Assembly (NCBI RefSeq): GCF_039555335.1
Contig: NC_092631.1
Span: 14,174,305-14,238,304, forward strand
Direction of reading: 5' to 3'
DNA length: 64,000 nucleotides
From: Amphiura filiformis
Lineage: Eukaryota > Echinodermata > Ophiuroidea > Amphilepidida > Amphiuridae
This document shows positions 11,200 through 23,176 of this stretch, piece by piece (within the stretch, counting starts at the first letter, position 1; every line of letters starts with the position of its first letter). A program made the position numbers and the translations under genes. Below the pieces are notes generated by a model. It saw nothing but the letters and a program-made list of their open reading frames with translations. It did not search any database and was not told the origin of the DNA.

Positions 11200-11903
11200 T
11201 ATAATATTATCATCTGAACTTGAAAAGGTGATCATAACAGTTATACATTACCTTCTGTAATCTCCCAAACGATACATCTTCCATAGAAATGGAATATGTT
11301 GATTCACAATATGATTTTCATTCAATATGTGATAAACTATAGGTTATCAGAATCATATCATCATGATGATCAAAAAGTTAACCAATAGAATAGACCCAGA
11401 CATAAATTCACTAAATGGACTAGTTTCACATTTGTTTTATTTTTTTATATTTTATAGTTATTTAATCACAATCATATTCCTAGTGTAACATTAAATAATC
11501 CCTGTTGTCAATTTACTATAAAATTGTTAAGAAATATGATTGATTTGTCTGCAGTTTGATTTTGCCCATAAATGTTGAAAGCTCTGAACATGTTTATTTT
11601 TACCATACACAATGTTACCTTGGGTAACATTTGAGGTGTCCCAAAGAATATAGCCTAAGAGCCCTAGCCGCAGCATGAGCAAGACTTGACATTTGATCCA
11701 GGTTGAATCTGCATTGACTCAGATATGTTTGGTCTGAACATACCCCCTTGGATTTGATCCAAACAAAGTGAGTGGGCATGTGATTTCCTTACATTGTGGT
11801 CTTGATATCAAATCAGGTCAGTCACTTTCAGCCTGGATTGCTTCATCATGTATACATAACAATTTACCTGTAACCTCACACTGACAGACTACCCTAGTAG
11901 ATT
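11200..11903. other. Intergenic, nothing recognised
   Basis: AT-rich DNA without exon-like frames or clear arms. Confidence 0.4.
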
Positions 11904-12091
11904 AGGCTATTCCTGATGAAAACTCCACCCCCTATGTAAGAATGTAGACATGACCTTAATCTTCCATGTAAGGAGTATAAATTTCATATGGAGTTACCTG
12001 AATGTGTGACTCACTTTGAAATTTACACTTCCTATGTGGAAAATTAAGGTCATGCCATAGGGGGTGTATGGATTTAAACTGGAATAGCCCA
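11904..12091. repeat. Family A foldback MITE, copy 6
   Basis: Left arm AGGCTATTCCTGATGAAAAC is diverged. The right arm GGATTTAAACTGGAATAGCC is good. The central AATGTGTGACTCACTTTGAAA mirror is retained. Confidence 0.85.
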
Positions 12092-12279
12092 TTTGGTGTA
12101 CCAACCCAAGTCATGAGACCAATTCCATTGTGATGAATAGAATGATGCCAAGTTGTTGATGAAATTGATAATTTTAACAACAAGAATGTTCAGTTCTTGA
12201 GTTCTTGTGTGTCTCATATTTAAGACAATGGTGTTCTTTTTCCTCCACATGCATCCCACAGCCTCAGTTTGTAATATCC

Positions 12280-12446
12280 CCCATGAGAAGTCATGCCCCC
12301 TTTCTCCCCTGTGGAATGCTGACTGCCCTAAAATGTATGCTTTTTAGGCCTTTTTTTGTACATTTTAGCCCATTTTGACCAATTTTGTCTTCACCTTGAA
12401 AGTTGCCTTTACCCCCCCTCTGAAAATGTCCTGGTTATGCTACTGC
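12280..12446. repeat. Decayed hAT-type MITE fragment (GGTTATGCTACTG end)
   Basis: The right end CTGGTTATGCTACTG and the internal TTTTAGCCCATTTT and CCCCCTCTGAAAA match the element at 60362-60514. The left end is lost. A similar right end stands at about 16076-16095 (CTGGCTACGCTACTG). Confidence 0.5.
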
Positions 12447-12886
12447 TATAAGGTGCAATTTTCACGCAGGTGATACATTTTACTAGATGTGTATAAGGTT
12501 GTTCATGTCAAGCACAACGGAGGAGAGAGTAATCGTTGGAAACACACTTCATTGCATAATTGAAAAAAGTGTTTTCTAACAGTGCACCTCCAGGCTCCAA
12601 GTGTCATTTCATGTGTATCCATGCTGTTTCCTGAAGATTCTTCTTCCATATTAGCTATACCCGTAATAGCTCCCAATCTTCCACTAAGCACAGCAAGTCA
12701 GATGAAGGATATCTTAGCTTCCATGTTTTCATGTATAATCATCACATCAACCTTGTTGCCATGTTGAGTCAGACCTTCATTTTGCTCATCTGCAATAGTA
12801 AACGAGCGAAAGAAAATATTACACAATATGTTAGATGTTACTTTAAAAATCTCATGTAATTTAATTAATTTGTGGCCAATTAGTTA

Positions 12887-13410
12887 AAGGGGCATTTCAT
12901 GATCCACACCCACTTTTCTCAAAAGAAGTTGAGATTTTTATACCACTGGCTATGCACAAAAAAATTTCTTACAGATTAATTTGATTAGCAAAAATATTGT
13001 CAAATTTGTATTACGTTCTGGTATACCAGAACAAAATTACAACATAGAAGTCTATATGGAGCAGTGTAATATACATAATCATGCATAAAATCGGAATCAA
13101 CTGAAATGTTGGGAATAGGCTTTTTTCATGTATATCTACTGAAATACCGTAAACGTTCGCCTAATGGTGCTAATGGGCTCCCTTGACACAAGTGGAATCT
13201 TAGGCACAACCTAAAAGTGCCCTCCCGTAAAATTCCCTCCCGTAAAATTCCCACCTTAATTCTTGTTGGTATTTCAGAGGAGGTAGCTCTCTATTTGCAC
13301 ATGAAATTTACCCCAAGGCAAATGAGCCCAGGTGCGCCATTAGGCGAATGTTTACGGTATGTCATAAAAAAGAGGATGTTAGGATTACAAAATACTCTTT
13401 TATATTAAGG
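12887..13410. repeat. GGGGCATTTCATGATCCAC repeat, copy 1, carrying a nested MITE
   Basis: This sequence runs in parallel with 20776-21376: CACTTTTCTCAAAA, AGTTGAGATTTTTATA, the hairpin TTCTGGTATACCAGAA, AATCGGAATCAACTGAAAT and GGGAATAGGCTTTTTTC. The two copies differ by different nested insertions, 13147-13357 here and 20853-21102 there. Confidence 0.72.
13147..13357. repeat. TA-flanked MITE nested in the preceding repeat
   Basis: Ends CCGTAAACGTTCGCCTAATGG and CCATTAGGCGAATGTTTACGG are near-perfect inverted repeats, each bordered by TA, as for Tc1/mariner insertions. Inside is a short direct repeat of TCCCGTAAAATTCCC. Confidence 0.85.
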
Positions 13411-13626
13411 TGCATGGTCTCATAAAGCTGAGGCCCCAGATTCCATTCCTGGTGGGATAATTTTTCCAGATTTTTACTGGTCAGTTAATTGGGCAGTTAG
13501 ATCACATGACTGATTACCAAGTTGCAAGCTAGCAGTATTTAGGACAAGACTAAGGCCAAAATACATAATTACGCAACCTAAGTCTCAACCAAAGTTTATT
13601 GACCTAAATACCAACTTCATACACAA

Positions 13627-14698
13627 GATCATAGTTCAATACGAGATTTCGTTCATAAAGATCCAATATTTAGATCATTATTAAAGTTTGATGAACTATG
13701 ATGATAAGATCATAGTTCAATTTGAGATTTTGTTCATAAAGACCTAATCGTTATTATAAGTTTGATGAACTATGCTGGAGATCATAGTTCAATTTGAGAT
13801 TTTGTTCATAAAGATCCAATATTTTGATCATTATTATTGAAACTTTGATGAACTATGATGATGAGATCCCCAAGGGGGCCACTCAAGTATGATAGTGTAC
13901 ACATGCGTGAGCAAACACCCCCTAAACGAATTTTACGCTACCAGCAAATTTAGCCCCTTAAGATTTGACACTATTTTAAAGTGTTGCAATTTGGTAGTTC
14001 ACAGCATCTTGCGAATGGTAGTCATCTTTTGCAAAAATCGCAGTGCTCATTTCATAGCGAGTATGTAGAAGAATTCAAATATCACAGATATACTTTTGAA
14101 GGTCCTGTGGTTCTTGAGTTATCTTGTAGGAGGACTGAAACACCTGCAACACTTGACATAAACGTACATAACTCTTTAATAACGATAAATCAAGCAAGGT
14201 TTGAAAGTACATGGTTTGTAGAATGAACTTTTGCAAAACATCAAAGTGTTATTTTTCAATAATATATTGATTTACATAATGTAGATCGATATTTTTTGGC
14301 TGCTTCGATCAACAGTACCTTGTCTACCCTTAATAAGACAATTTAATATAGAATATAGAATGAGTTTTTGGCTAGTAAAAATGAAGAAAATGTACCCTTT
14401 TTGGGCTCGTAATTTACCAAAAATTTGAAAAAGGTACCCTAAACAAAGTTGTTCAGTTTTAGAAAACTATCCTTATTCTTGAAAATCAGTGCTTTTTAGA
14501 CCCTAAATGTGTCATGCGTGTAACTTGCCTTGCCTAAAAAAACACCCCTTTTTCCTTGTTTTTGGTCACGCATGCATACAAACCATTTAAAAATATGTGA
14601 GTGCCCCCCCCCATGAGATCATAGTTCAATATGAGATTTCGTTCATCAATATTTAGATCATTATTATTGAAAGTTTGATGAACTATGATGATGATTGT
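13627..14698. repeat. Tandem array of a GATCATAGTTCA unit, split by an insertion
   Basis: Three units of about 72-85 bp (from 13627, 13707 and about 13779) and a fourth at 14613-14698 each open with ATCATAGTTCA and close with its mirror TGAACTATGAT, so each unit is itself a small foldback. The element at 13869-14612 separates units three and four. Confidence 0.82.
13869..14612. mobile_element. hAT-like element, 744 bp, 8-bp duplication ATGAGATC
   Basis: ATGAGATC stands on both sides (13861-13868 and 14613-14620). The ends are G/C-rich and inverted (CCCAAGGGGGCCACTCA against TGAGTGCCCCCCCCC). The interior shares AATTTGGTAGTTCACAGC with 17098-17180, which lies inside another hAT-like element. 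An 81-codon frame at 13981-14226 overlaps that shared stretch and is not credible as a gene. Confidence 0.78.
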
Positions 14699-14860
14699 CA
14701 ACAGAAAGACAGGTTGCATGCAACTTTGCCATTATAAAGTATAAAGGTGGTTAAACTTTTCAGAACTGTAATACGTTTAAATGTGTGCGCAAAATTTGTT
14801 ACAATTCCGTAAGTGTGTCAACCTTTGGCATACAAAGCATGCCAGCACCTCTTGATAATG

Positions 14861-15096
14861 ATAATTATCAGTGTTCGAATTAAGGAAAAATAAATGGTTG
14901 TCCCACGGACAACCAGGTTACAATTTCTGGTTGTCCGTCTAAGTGTTTGGTTGTCCAATACACGTACAAAGGTGAGTTTTGGCTACAGATTTATGGTTGT
15001 CCGGCGGACAACCGAATCAGTATTTTTGGTTGTCTGGCAACTTTTTTAGTTGTCCCGGGCGAACGGACAACCGAAATTTTGAACGCTGATAATTAT
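14861..15096. repeat. Foldback element with repeated GGTTGTCC boxes
   Basis: Outer arms ATAATTATCAGTGTTCGAA and mirrored TTTTGAACGCTGATAATTAT. The interior holds at least seven GGTTGTCC/GGACAACC boxes, two of them as GGTTGTCC-NNN-GGACAACC palindromes at 14896-14914 and 14995-15013. Confidence 0.82.
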
Positions 15097-15434
15097 GCTG
15101 TGGTAAATGTCAGAGTTTTTGCCATCCTAGCCAATTCACCAGACTGGGGGTGGATACAGACTGTATCAAAATTATTGTTTTTATACTTTTTATCCAATGT
15201 TGGTGTTTTTGAAAATTCTGCCTCTTCCAACCTCACCACTGAATCCACTTGAAATGTAATGACCGTACAATTTTGTAATACAGGAAATAGCCCTATATAC
15301 ATTTGTATGTTTTTTTGTTTTTTTTCTCTCTCTAAGAATCTATGTTTCTGGGAACCTTCTGGGTAACTCATTGATTAGCTAAAACTCCTCAAAACGTACA
15401 GATCGTGTCACAATTGCAGATTAAATTCAATTTG

Positions 15435-15660
15435 ATTTTTTGATTGACAAATAGGATTTTGCCATCTTGGCTGATGGCTTCTTCAGAATGACCACTGTGG
15501 ATTCACTTTTCCTGCTGGATTGACTGCTTCTCACTTCTGGCGATTTTTGCATCACTCGAAAATCCCCGAAAGTAGCAGTCAATCTTGCGGGGAAAGTGGA
15601 CCAGTGGTCATTCTGAAGACGCCATCAGCCAAGTAATTTTGGATTTATCAATCAAAAAAT
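15435..15660. repeat. Foldback element with ATTTTTTGATTGA ends
   Basis: ATTTTTTGATTGACAAAT and its mirror at the right border, with an inner pair TTCAGAATGACCACTG and CAGTGGTCATTCTGAA. Length 226 bp. Confidence 0.8.
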
Positions 15661-16597
15661 GTAACCAAATTATGTAATACATAAGCTTATACTCTGTACT
15701 TTATTTCAAATGGATCCAATGGTGTGTTTGGAAGAGGCAGGCTTTCAAAAACACCAAACATAGATGGAGAACTGCCATTTTGATACAAACTGGAAAAGCC
15801 CCCCCCCCCAAAATACAATAAAACCAAAAAACATAAAAGATTAAAAACACTAAAACCCATTTGTTTCCTGTATGTGGGCTGAGAACCAAAAATTTTGAAA
15901 AGTGGTTTTTCATTTGATTATTTCTTAGGTCAGGATTTATCCTAAAATATGCACAACAAGAGAAAAGAACAGTTTGAACTACCTGTCCCAATGTGTTAAA
16001 ACCTAAATGGGGATGAATATCTTGACTTGCCCCCTAAATGGAGACAACAATTTGGCTTTGCCCTCTCACACCAAAATCCTGGCTACGCTACTGAACATGT
16101 TCTGTTACAGGTGGTGTAAACCTAATTTTAGGTATCATATGATTGATGATTCATATCTCTAGAGCCTATGCTGTACATTGTGGCTATTGTTGCATGTTGA
16201 ACATTTTTTGATAAACTTATACCCTCAACTATCATCTTCTGATAAGGCTAAAAATAACAGGTTTATGCATTTACTTTTGTAAGTACCGTACTGTTTAAAA
16301 TGCTTTTCATTTATTTTTATTTTTATTTCAATTTGAAGTCTAGATTTCAAATCTATGACATAAATTATGTGTCTTGTTTGTAAAATGTATCTTTGTTGGC
16401 ACAAACCTACTATTTTGTGATTCTAGCATCCTCTTTTATGAAACTTTTCAGTATAGATAAAATGCTTATTCCCAAAATTTCAGTTGATTCCGATTTTGTG
16501 ACTGCTCCATAGGACTGTGATGTGTAATTTAGTTAACCTGCAAGATTTTTTTTGGACATACACATTATGTATCCAGAACTTTCCTGTGGTATGGGGG
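15661..16597. other. Intergenic; only a decayed hAT end near 16076-16095
   Basis: CTGGCTACGCTACTG marks the right end of a truncated hAT-type MITE. Nothing else is recognised. Confidence 0.4.
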
Positions 16598-16605
16598 GGG
16601 GGAAG

Positions 16606-18427
16606 CAGGGGCGGACTGGTGGTTTTAGGCGGCCGTGGCAAATTTATTAAGACCGGCCCTATTACTCAAATAGAGCGCCCAGCGGCGTAGCGACTTAGCG
16701 CATGGGGTCCAGGGGCCTGGGTAAGGGCCCCTGGTAGGGTCAGGGCAAAGCCCTGGTGGGGGTCCAGGGGCGAAGCCCCGACAGCTAAGGTTTTAGCTAT
16801 TCTAGGGGTCAGGAAGCCCGGATTTGACAACGATTTCTGAAGCCAAATTCCATTTGTACATACTTTAAATATTCTTTATCCATTGTCACTCACTTGCAAT
16901 AATCAAGATCAAACCAACAGTTATTCAATTTATAAGTAGTGTGCATGTTTTATGTTTTGACTCATTTGCACACATATAGAATTGCATCTTTGCAGAACTG
17001 TATTATCATATCGTGAGTATATTCAATCATTAAAAGACAAATGCTAAAAATTGTGTAGGCCTACTGGGTAAAGGTTAATAGCAACTTTTTTAGACTATTG
17101 CGATTTGGTAGTTCACAGCATCTAGCGAATGGTAGTGAGCTTTGGCAAAAATTGTATTGATCATTTCATAGCGAGCGAGCGTAGATTTGTTTTTGAAATG
17201 GTTGGAAAAATATTCTTGAAATCAGGTGGTGGATGACATGATCGAGCCGGCAACTTGTGAAACCGCCCGGCCGTATGGCATTTTCAATATACTTGGTTAG
17301 TTTTGTGGGGTTCGTTATCGAACCCCAACGGTTTTAGCTTGTATTTATATTACTTATTAACATAGGCCCATTTGTTTGTGATATTTCAAGCGTTTTAAAA
17401 TTTCAAAATAATCCCATTCAATTACACGGTTGACGATGAAAATTTACTGAATTTAGAGAATGCAATGCGGCCACCACCTGCTTGTAATAGCACCTTTTGG
17501 CGACATTATAAGTTTATTGTACAAATGTGTGCAAGCTACTAGACATTTTTGGCATATTGAAGGTATGAACTGGTAATGATGCAGTGGAATAAATTCGCGC
17601 GAAGCGCGAAAAAATAGACACTTTTTAGGCTAAAATGGCCAAATATGAGATTGATTTGGTCAGAAACTCACATAGGCCTACAGGTGTCATCATGGGGGCT
17701 TGTATGGACCATCCCCCTTTTAAAATAATTGGGGGGGATTTATGCCCCTATTTCTACAGGCCTTAGGCCCTATCACTATGCAGACAAACAGCGGGCACAC
17801 TGTGTAGGCCCTTATATACTCACCCCCCCTCAATGATCCCCCTCCTTTCTTCTCTTTTCCTTTCTTTCTCCTATGTCTGCCTAATACCAAATGCCCATAC
17901 CGCCCTATAGCCTCATTCCATAGCCGCAATGAAATACCAATATTCCATTGACAGCCAGCCCAATATTTTGCTGTTGGCTTAAAATTTAAATTTTTTACTG
18001 TATCGCATCTATAGAGTATTGGCCTTTTGCTGTGTTTACTTTCTAGAGAATTGATTCAAAAGTCCATTTGTAGGTGATGCCGCTGACGGTGTACTAGTGG
18101 CGGCCTATAATAGCTTAGTGTTAGGGCCTATACCTTAAGCCCTAGGGCCTGTGTCTTAGGCCTTCGCCTTGGCTCTCGGACCTATGCCTCAGGCCATAGG
18201 GCCTATGTCTTAGGATATATACTCCTTCCCCATTCTCTCCCCTTTTCTTCTATTTCCCCATTCTTTCTCCTCTTTTTTCTTTTCTCTCTTTCTCTTTTTT
18301 CTCCCCTTCTCCTTTCTTTTCCTTTTCTTTCTTTTCTCTTCTTTTTTGAGCAACCGCCCTGAGTGGCCCAGAACCAAGCGGCCCATGTGGCGATCGCCAC
18401 AACGCCACAGTGGCCAGTCCGCCCCTG
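16606..18427. mobile_element. hAT-like transposon, 1822 bp, perfect 8-bp TSD
   Basis: Ends CAGGGGCGGACTGG and CCAGTCCGCCCCTG form a perfect 14-bp inverted repeat. GGGGGAAG borders it exactly on both sides (16598-16605 and 18428-18435). CA...TG ends with an 8-bp duplication are the hAT signature. The interior contains GC-rich GGGGTCCAGGGG and GCGAAGCCCCG runs, a TAGGCCTA-rich stretch and a pyrimidine tract. No transposase frame is visible, so it is probably non-autonomous or decayed. Confidence 0.9.
18222..18348 (+). repeat. Pyrimidine tract inside the hAT-like element
   Basis: About 125 bases of almost only C and T (CCCC, TTCTTTCTCC, TCTCTTTCTC), interrupted by a few A. The minus-strand lysine/arginine/glutamate frames here are composition artefacts. 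Confidence 0.8.
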
Positions 18428-18435
18428 GGGGGAAG

Positions 18436-20775
18436 GATGAGGCTGTGGATCAAATGACCTAACCTAAGGGCAGGTGGGAGACACATTCGTCCATGCTAAA
18501 AACCTATCTATATAATTTTTTTAACTCAACTTATTGGAAATCTGGGTTGGCTTGGAAACATCTGGAATACAACTGCAGTTTCCAAACATTATTTCTCTTA
18601 TCTAAATCATTTTTCTTCTCTATCCAGTCCATAATTACTCACACAACCAATTAACTGAAATATTTGCCAGCCTATAGTATTATTAAAAGCACCTATATAA
18701 TTTGTTTCAATGATTGCACAGGCCTCTACATGTATCTTTATTTATACTATTTGATCATCTAATTTTGGCTTCTTATCTATTAGAGAGCTAACATATATAT
18801 TACTATATTAAGATTCAATGTGCCTGGATAGGTGCTATTCTTAGTACATTTTGGGTTAAATTTATTCACCCATCCAGCTATATCATCTACTGATTGGGCC
18901 ATCTAAAAGAGTATCAAAACTTAAAACCTATAAATTTCTAACAGACTTTTAGAGACAAATTCATTTCTATTTTTAATATAGATCTTTGACTTTGCCTGCT
19001 GGTGGTGATAGGTCTGTACATTTTATTGTTGATGACTTTATAGCACTGGAGTTTAAAGAACAAGTTTTATGTACATGCTCGGTGCGCAAACAGCCTAGTT
19101 ATTCCGAGGGAAGCAAAAATTTGGTATTTTACACTATTTTGGCCCATGATCAGGGTGAATTTCAGTGGAATTCCCTTTTCTTTTCCTTTGCCTAATTCAC
19201 GGTTTTCATTTATTTTTTGTCAGGGGCACTTTTTTCTTTCATTTTTTGTCAGGGGGTACACTGCAATCCCCTCTCCCCGTGGGGTTCCACTGTTTGGTGC
19301 AGAATTTCAGGTGCACACATATAGTCCTCGTTTTGATAAGTCCAAGTTAAAGGGCCTCATAAGAAAATCCTAGGTCCTCGTTTGATGGTCTTAAAAACTA
19401 TGTGTGTATTTGAATAGATATCAAACATAAATTGTTTAAAAAAACCGCATGTGGACCATTCCAATCATTTTCTTGGAAGTCTTAAAGTTTAGTGTAAATT
19501 TCATTTTTGATCAAATGAAACTGACTCCTCATATATATGACAAATACATTTTACCACATACTGATAAGCAATTTAAAATAAGTAAGTTCAAACATGGCTC
19601 AACCTCATTGTTTGATATGGAGGAAAATACAACTGTTTGATGACCAAAGGTCATAACTTTTTATGATTTATATATGATTGATGACTCATACATGTGCATA
19701 TTGAATAAATACCTAAAACAATGACCAGGTTTCCAGCAACTCCGTACATAAGATGAATTAGGCCAAAAAAAATAATGGAGCTCACGAGTGGTTTGAAAAC
19801 AAATGCGAAATGCGATTTTTTTATATTTTTTTATTCCCGACTTTTTTCATGGTATTTGGAGAAAAAAAAATCAGAATTTACGCAGAATTTTTTGGAAAAA
19901 CTAAAATTTTTTTTTTTTTTTTTTTAAATAAAAAAAAATTCTGCATTCTTTTTTTCCAAATCTCACGATTTTACAAATGCGCAAATTACAAATTTGAGAC
20001 AAACCTTTTTTTTTTTTTTGGCCTTATACGAATGTGACTGCATGTGCAATGAGCCTGGCAAGCAGTGGAGGCAAGGTACCATGAATTTTCTTTCGGGGGG
20101 GGTGGGGAGGTTGAAAGTGAATTTCAGGGGGGCAAAATCAACAAAATTTGTCGCAAAAAGTTGAAATTTGGGGGTTTTAAGGCTGAAGGGAAATGGGGGG
20201 GGGTCAAGAAAAATATATGCGGGGGAAAATGCTCATGCAATGCTAAACAATGATTTCCCAGTATTCCAAACACTTATCTTACCGCTCTTTGGAAGCAGTC
20301 CTTGTACATCTGGAATTCTTGAGCACATGCATGTTTGGTCACATGGTCCTTACTTGTCACACAGGTAGCATACACTGACGCCTGTAGGAGTATATTATAA
20401 ACGGGTGGTGGAATGCAGTTTAGAATTTCCGCCAAGGCCGAATCATTACACATTTTGGGTGCATTGTAGCCGACGGCTACCCAACTAAAGGCTGCTAGTC
20501 AGGTGTAGGAATGCGTGGATTTGGATTCGTCTATAACTAGAAATTGAAATTTTGTCTAATATTTGAGAAAGATTTGCCAAAAATAGTTGAATTCTCAGTC
20601 ATTTTTTTTATATAACTGGAAGAGAAGGAGGGTAACACAAGTGTTGTTTTTTGCCAAGGGTATGGGGATTATGCATACAAATGCATATAGGCCTAAATCT
20701 ACATTTTTTTACGATTATCTTTTGAAATAACTTTGATTTAGTATATCAGTATTTTTCAAACATTACTGTCATATT
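18436..20775. other. Intergenic, low-complexity, no gene seen
   Basis: Includes poly-A/poly-T runs at about 19860-19940 and 20010, possibly a decayed foldback (19757-20027), and G-rich stretches at 20090-20225. No exon with splice context was found. Confidence 0.45.
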
Positions 20776-21376
20776 AAAGGGGCATTTCGTGATCCACAGC
20801 ATCATCCCCCCACTTTTCTCAAAAAAAGTTGAGATTTTTATATCACTGGAAACAGGCCCGTACGCAGGGGTGGTGCGGGGTGCGACCGCACCTCCCCAAA
20901 TTTGCAAAAGTACACAAAAAGTCCCAAAATTTATGAATTTGCGAGCGTGCGAGCAAAAAAACAGGTTTTTACGCTTTTTGGTCAAAAAGGTCCAAATTTT
21001 GGGGAAAAGTTCACTTTTCACGAAATCGCCCCCCCCCCTTTGGAAAAAGTCCACTTTTTCAAAATCAGCACCCCCCCAAAAGAAATCCTGCGTACGGGCC
21101 TGACTGGAAACCTCTGGCTACATAATGTTTATGTACAAAATATTTCTTGCAGATTAATTCCTTTTGCAAAGATATCGTGAAATTTGAATTTCGTTCTGGT
21201 GCACCAGAACGAAATTACAACGCATTGTCTATGGAGCAGTGTAATACACATAATCAGGCATATAACTCGCGACGCAAAATCGGAATCAACTGAAATTTTG
21301 GGAATAGGCTTTTTTCGTGGATATGTACTGAAAAAAAAAAAAAAAAAGGATGCTAGGATCACGAAATCCTCCTTTA
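20776..21376. repeat. GGGGCATTTCGTGATCCAC repeat, copy 2, interrupted by a hAT MITE
   Basis: Same family as 12887-13410, with the hairpin TTCTGGTGCACCAGAA at about 21192. The ends AAAGGGGCATTTCGTGATC and GATCACGAAATCCTCCTTT are inverted relative to each other. Confidence 0.78.
20853..21102. mobile_element. hAT-type MITE, 250 bp, perfect TSD ACTGGAAA
   Basis: Ends CAGGCCCGTACGCAGG and CCTGCGTACGGGCCTG are a perfect 16-bp inverted repeat. ACTGGAAA flanks both sides (20845-20852 and 21103-21110). It is nested in an older repeat. Confidence 0.92.
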
Positions 21377-21457
21377 AGCCTAGATTATAAGCTGCACTGA
21401 CCTTTGGTAATCACTAAAACAATAAGCATATTTACAGATATTGAGCAGTATAAAGCT

Positions 21458-21670
21458 CAGTGGCATAGCCAGAACTATTTCGGGAGGTTGCAGTGGGAAA
21501 GACAACTTTCAAGGGGGACAAATTGGACAAAATGGACCAAAAAGTACTAAGACATAAAAATCCAAAATATTAGGGCAGCCATGCAGCACCCCCTGGGTTT
21601 TAGTGGCGGAAATGAAAGACTTCTCACAAGGCAAGAGCACACAGATGGGGAGCCCTTGGCTATGACACTG
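21458..21670. mobile_element. hAT-type MITE, 213 bp, TSD ATAA(A/C)GCT
   Basis: Ends CAGTGGCATAGCCAG and TTGGCTATGACACTG are inverted with two mismatches. The flanks ATAAAGCT and ATAACGCT match at 7 of 8 positions. Confidence 0.82.
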
Positions 21671-21684
21671 ATAACGCTATGCAG

Positions 21685-21973
21685 CCCCGGGGGGGTCACT
21701 CCCATTGTGGCCTGTACACCATCCGCGATAATCAACTTTGAAAAGCACCCTAAACAAGGATTTAACCCTTGGCTAAAACGACACCCTAAACAGGGATTTC
21801 ATTCCTAACATCAAATTTCATACCCTAAATTTCATTTCCGTATTTAGAAATTGCAATTTTGCTACCCTTTTTCCAATTTTTCATGTTTTTGACACCCTAA
21901 ACGCGATACGCGAGTATCCCGTTTTCATTATCGCGGATGGTGTACAGGCCACAATGGGAGTGACCCCCCCGGG
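21685..21973. mobile_element. Foldback element with CCCGGGGGGGTCAC ends, TSD TATGCAG
   Basis: Nearly perfect arms of about 50 bp: GGGGTCACTCCCATTGTGG continues to ACACCATCCGCGATAAT, mirrored at the right. TATGCAG borders both sides (21678-21684 and 21974-21980). The interior has repeated ACCCTAAAC and GGATTT motifs. Confidence 0.88.
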
Positions 21974-21980
21974 TATGCAG

Positions 21981-23176
21981 CCTACCTCTTTTGAGCATTC
22001 AGCCAGAGCCTTAGGTAAGTTTGCAAACCTCTGTCTCACTCGTCCCATACCTCTTCCACTCATCTTTTAGCTAAAGATTTATGTGAATTCTGCAGTCTGC
22101 ACTGTAACATAAAACATTTATTATACTATGCATGTAAACTTGCATAAATGTACATGTACAATGTAACTTTTTAAAGCCCAATTGTAAGCTAGATTTCCAT
22201 CATATTTTAATTTTGTTATTCTGGACTCAAAATGCTAAAACATAATAACTGTTAGGAAAGGTTTCTGTCCATTTGGTCATTTGCATGGGGTTCTATTGGA
22301 CGACTTAAAATAATTTCACATTATCTTGAAGATCATACATTTACCGAAACCAAAAGGCATTTTATCACATAGCATTTCAAAAATATTTATGTTTGCTGCC
22401 CTGTTTGCTGGGCAAGTCTTTGGGGGGGGGGGGGGAAATAATTGTATAGGGGCCATACATCTGTGCACGGGGGGGTTTGGTTTGGGTACGTGTGTGAGCG
22501 GGGACCCATCAATATACCAAGTGTTCAAGAAATTTGGACCCATCGATATACCAAAATTAAAAATTCTAGGCCAAATTTAACACAAATTTTCTAAATTTTT
22601 ACAAAATTTTGGAGAAATTTCAAAACTGTTGGCTATACAGTGAGGTAAAATTGGGCTATTTTCCAAGAAAAAAATTGGCTTGACCAATCACACACTGTTA
22701 CATAGCGAGTATGAATAGGTCATCATCTAGCTGCATCTATCTTGTGTAGCGAGTCTGAGGTATAGCGAGCAGGAATGTTACAATCTAAATGAATGTTTTA
22801 TCATACTGACATTTTTGACTTCCTTCAAGGGAAGTTATCCCCTTTGCCCTACAAAATTTGATTTTCCCCCACCTTCTTTTGGCTGGGGGAAGATATTATT
22901 GCACAGACCATACAATTGTAGACCTGCCCCAATACCATGAGCCTATACTTAGGCCTAATACTAATTGGGCCCCTTTAGGCCTATGATAATAATAATAGTG
23001 TACCAGGTGGCTTTATCTTTTGCAAAATTTTCAAACGGCTAGCCAAAAATCGCCTGCCCCCCTCTAGGCCTGACAAAAATTGCTTGCACCCCCTCTCGGC
23101 CCGCCAAAAAATCTTTGCCCAGCCCCTTTGCACATACCAAATTTTTGGGATCACAATTTGCAAACCTTATATAAAA
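21981..23176. other. Intergenic, nothing firm recognised
   Basis: G-run at 22420-22434. C-rich TTGCTTGCACCCCC-type repeats at 23050-23120 resemble 23495-23580. No exons. Confidence 0.4.

Noticed and set aside
13981..14226. Protein-coding gene of 81 codons
   Set aside because: The same DNA recurs inside another transposon at 17098-17180, so it is repeat sequence.
18203..18486. Minus-strand Lys/Arg/Glu-rich frames
   Set aside because: They translate the pyrimidine tract in the hAT-like element and have no gene context.
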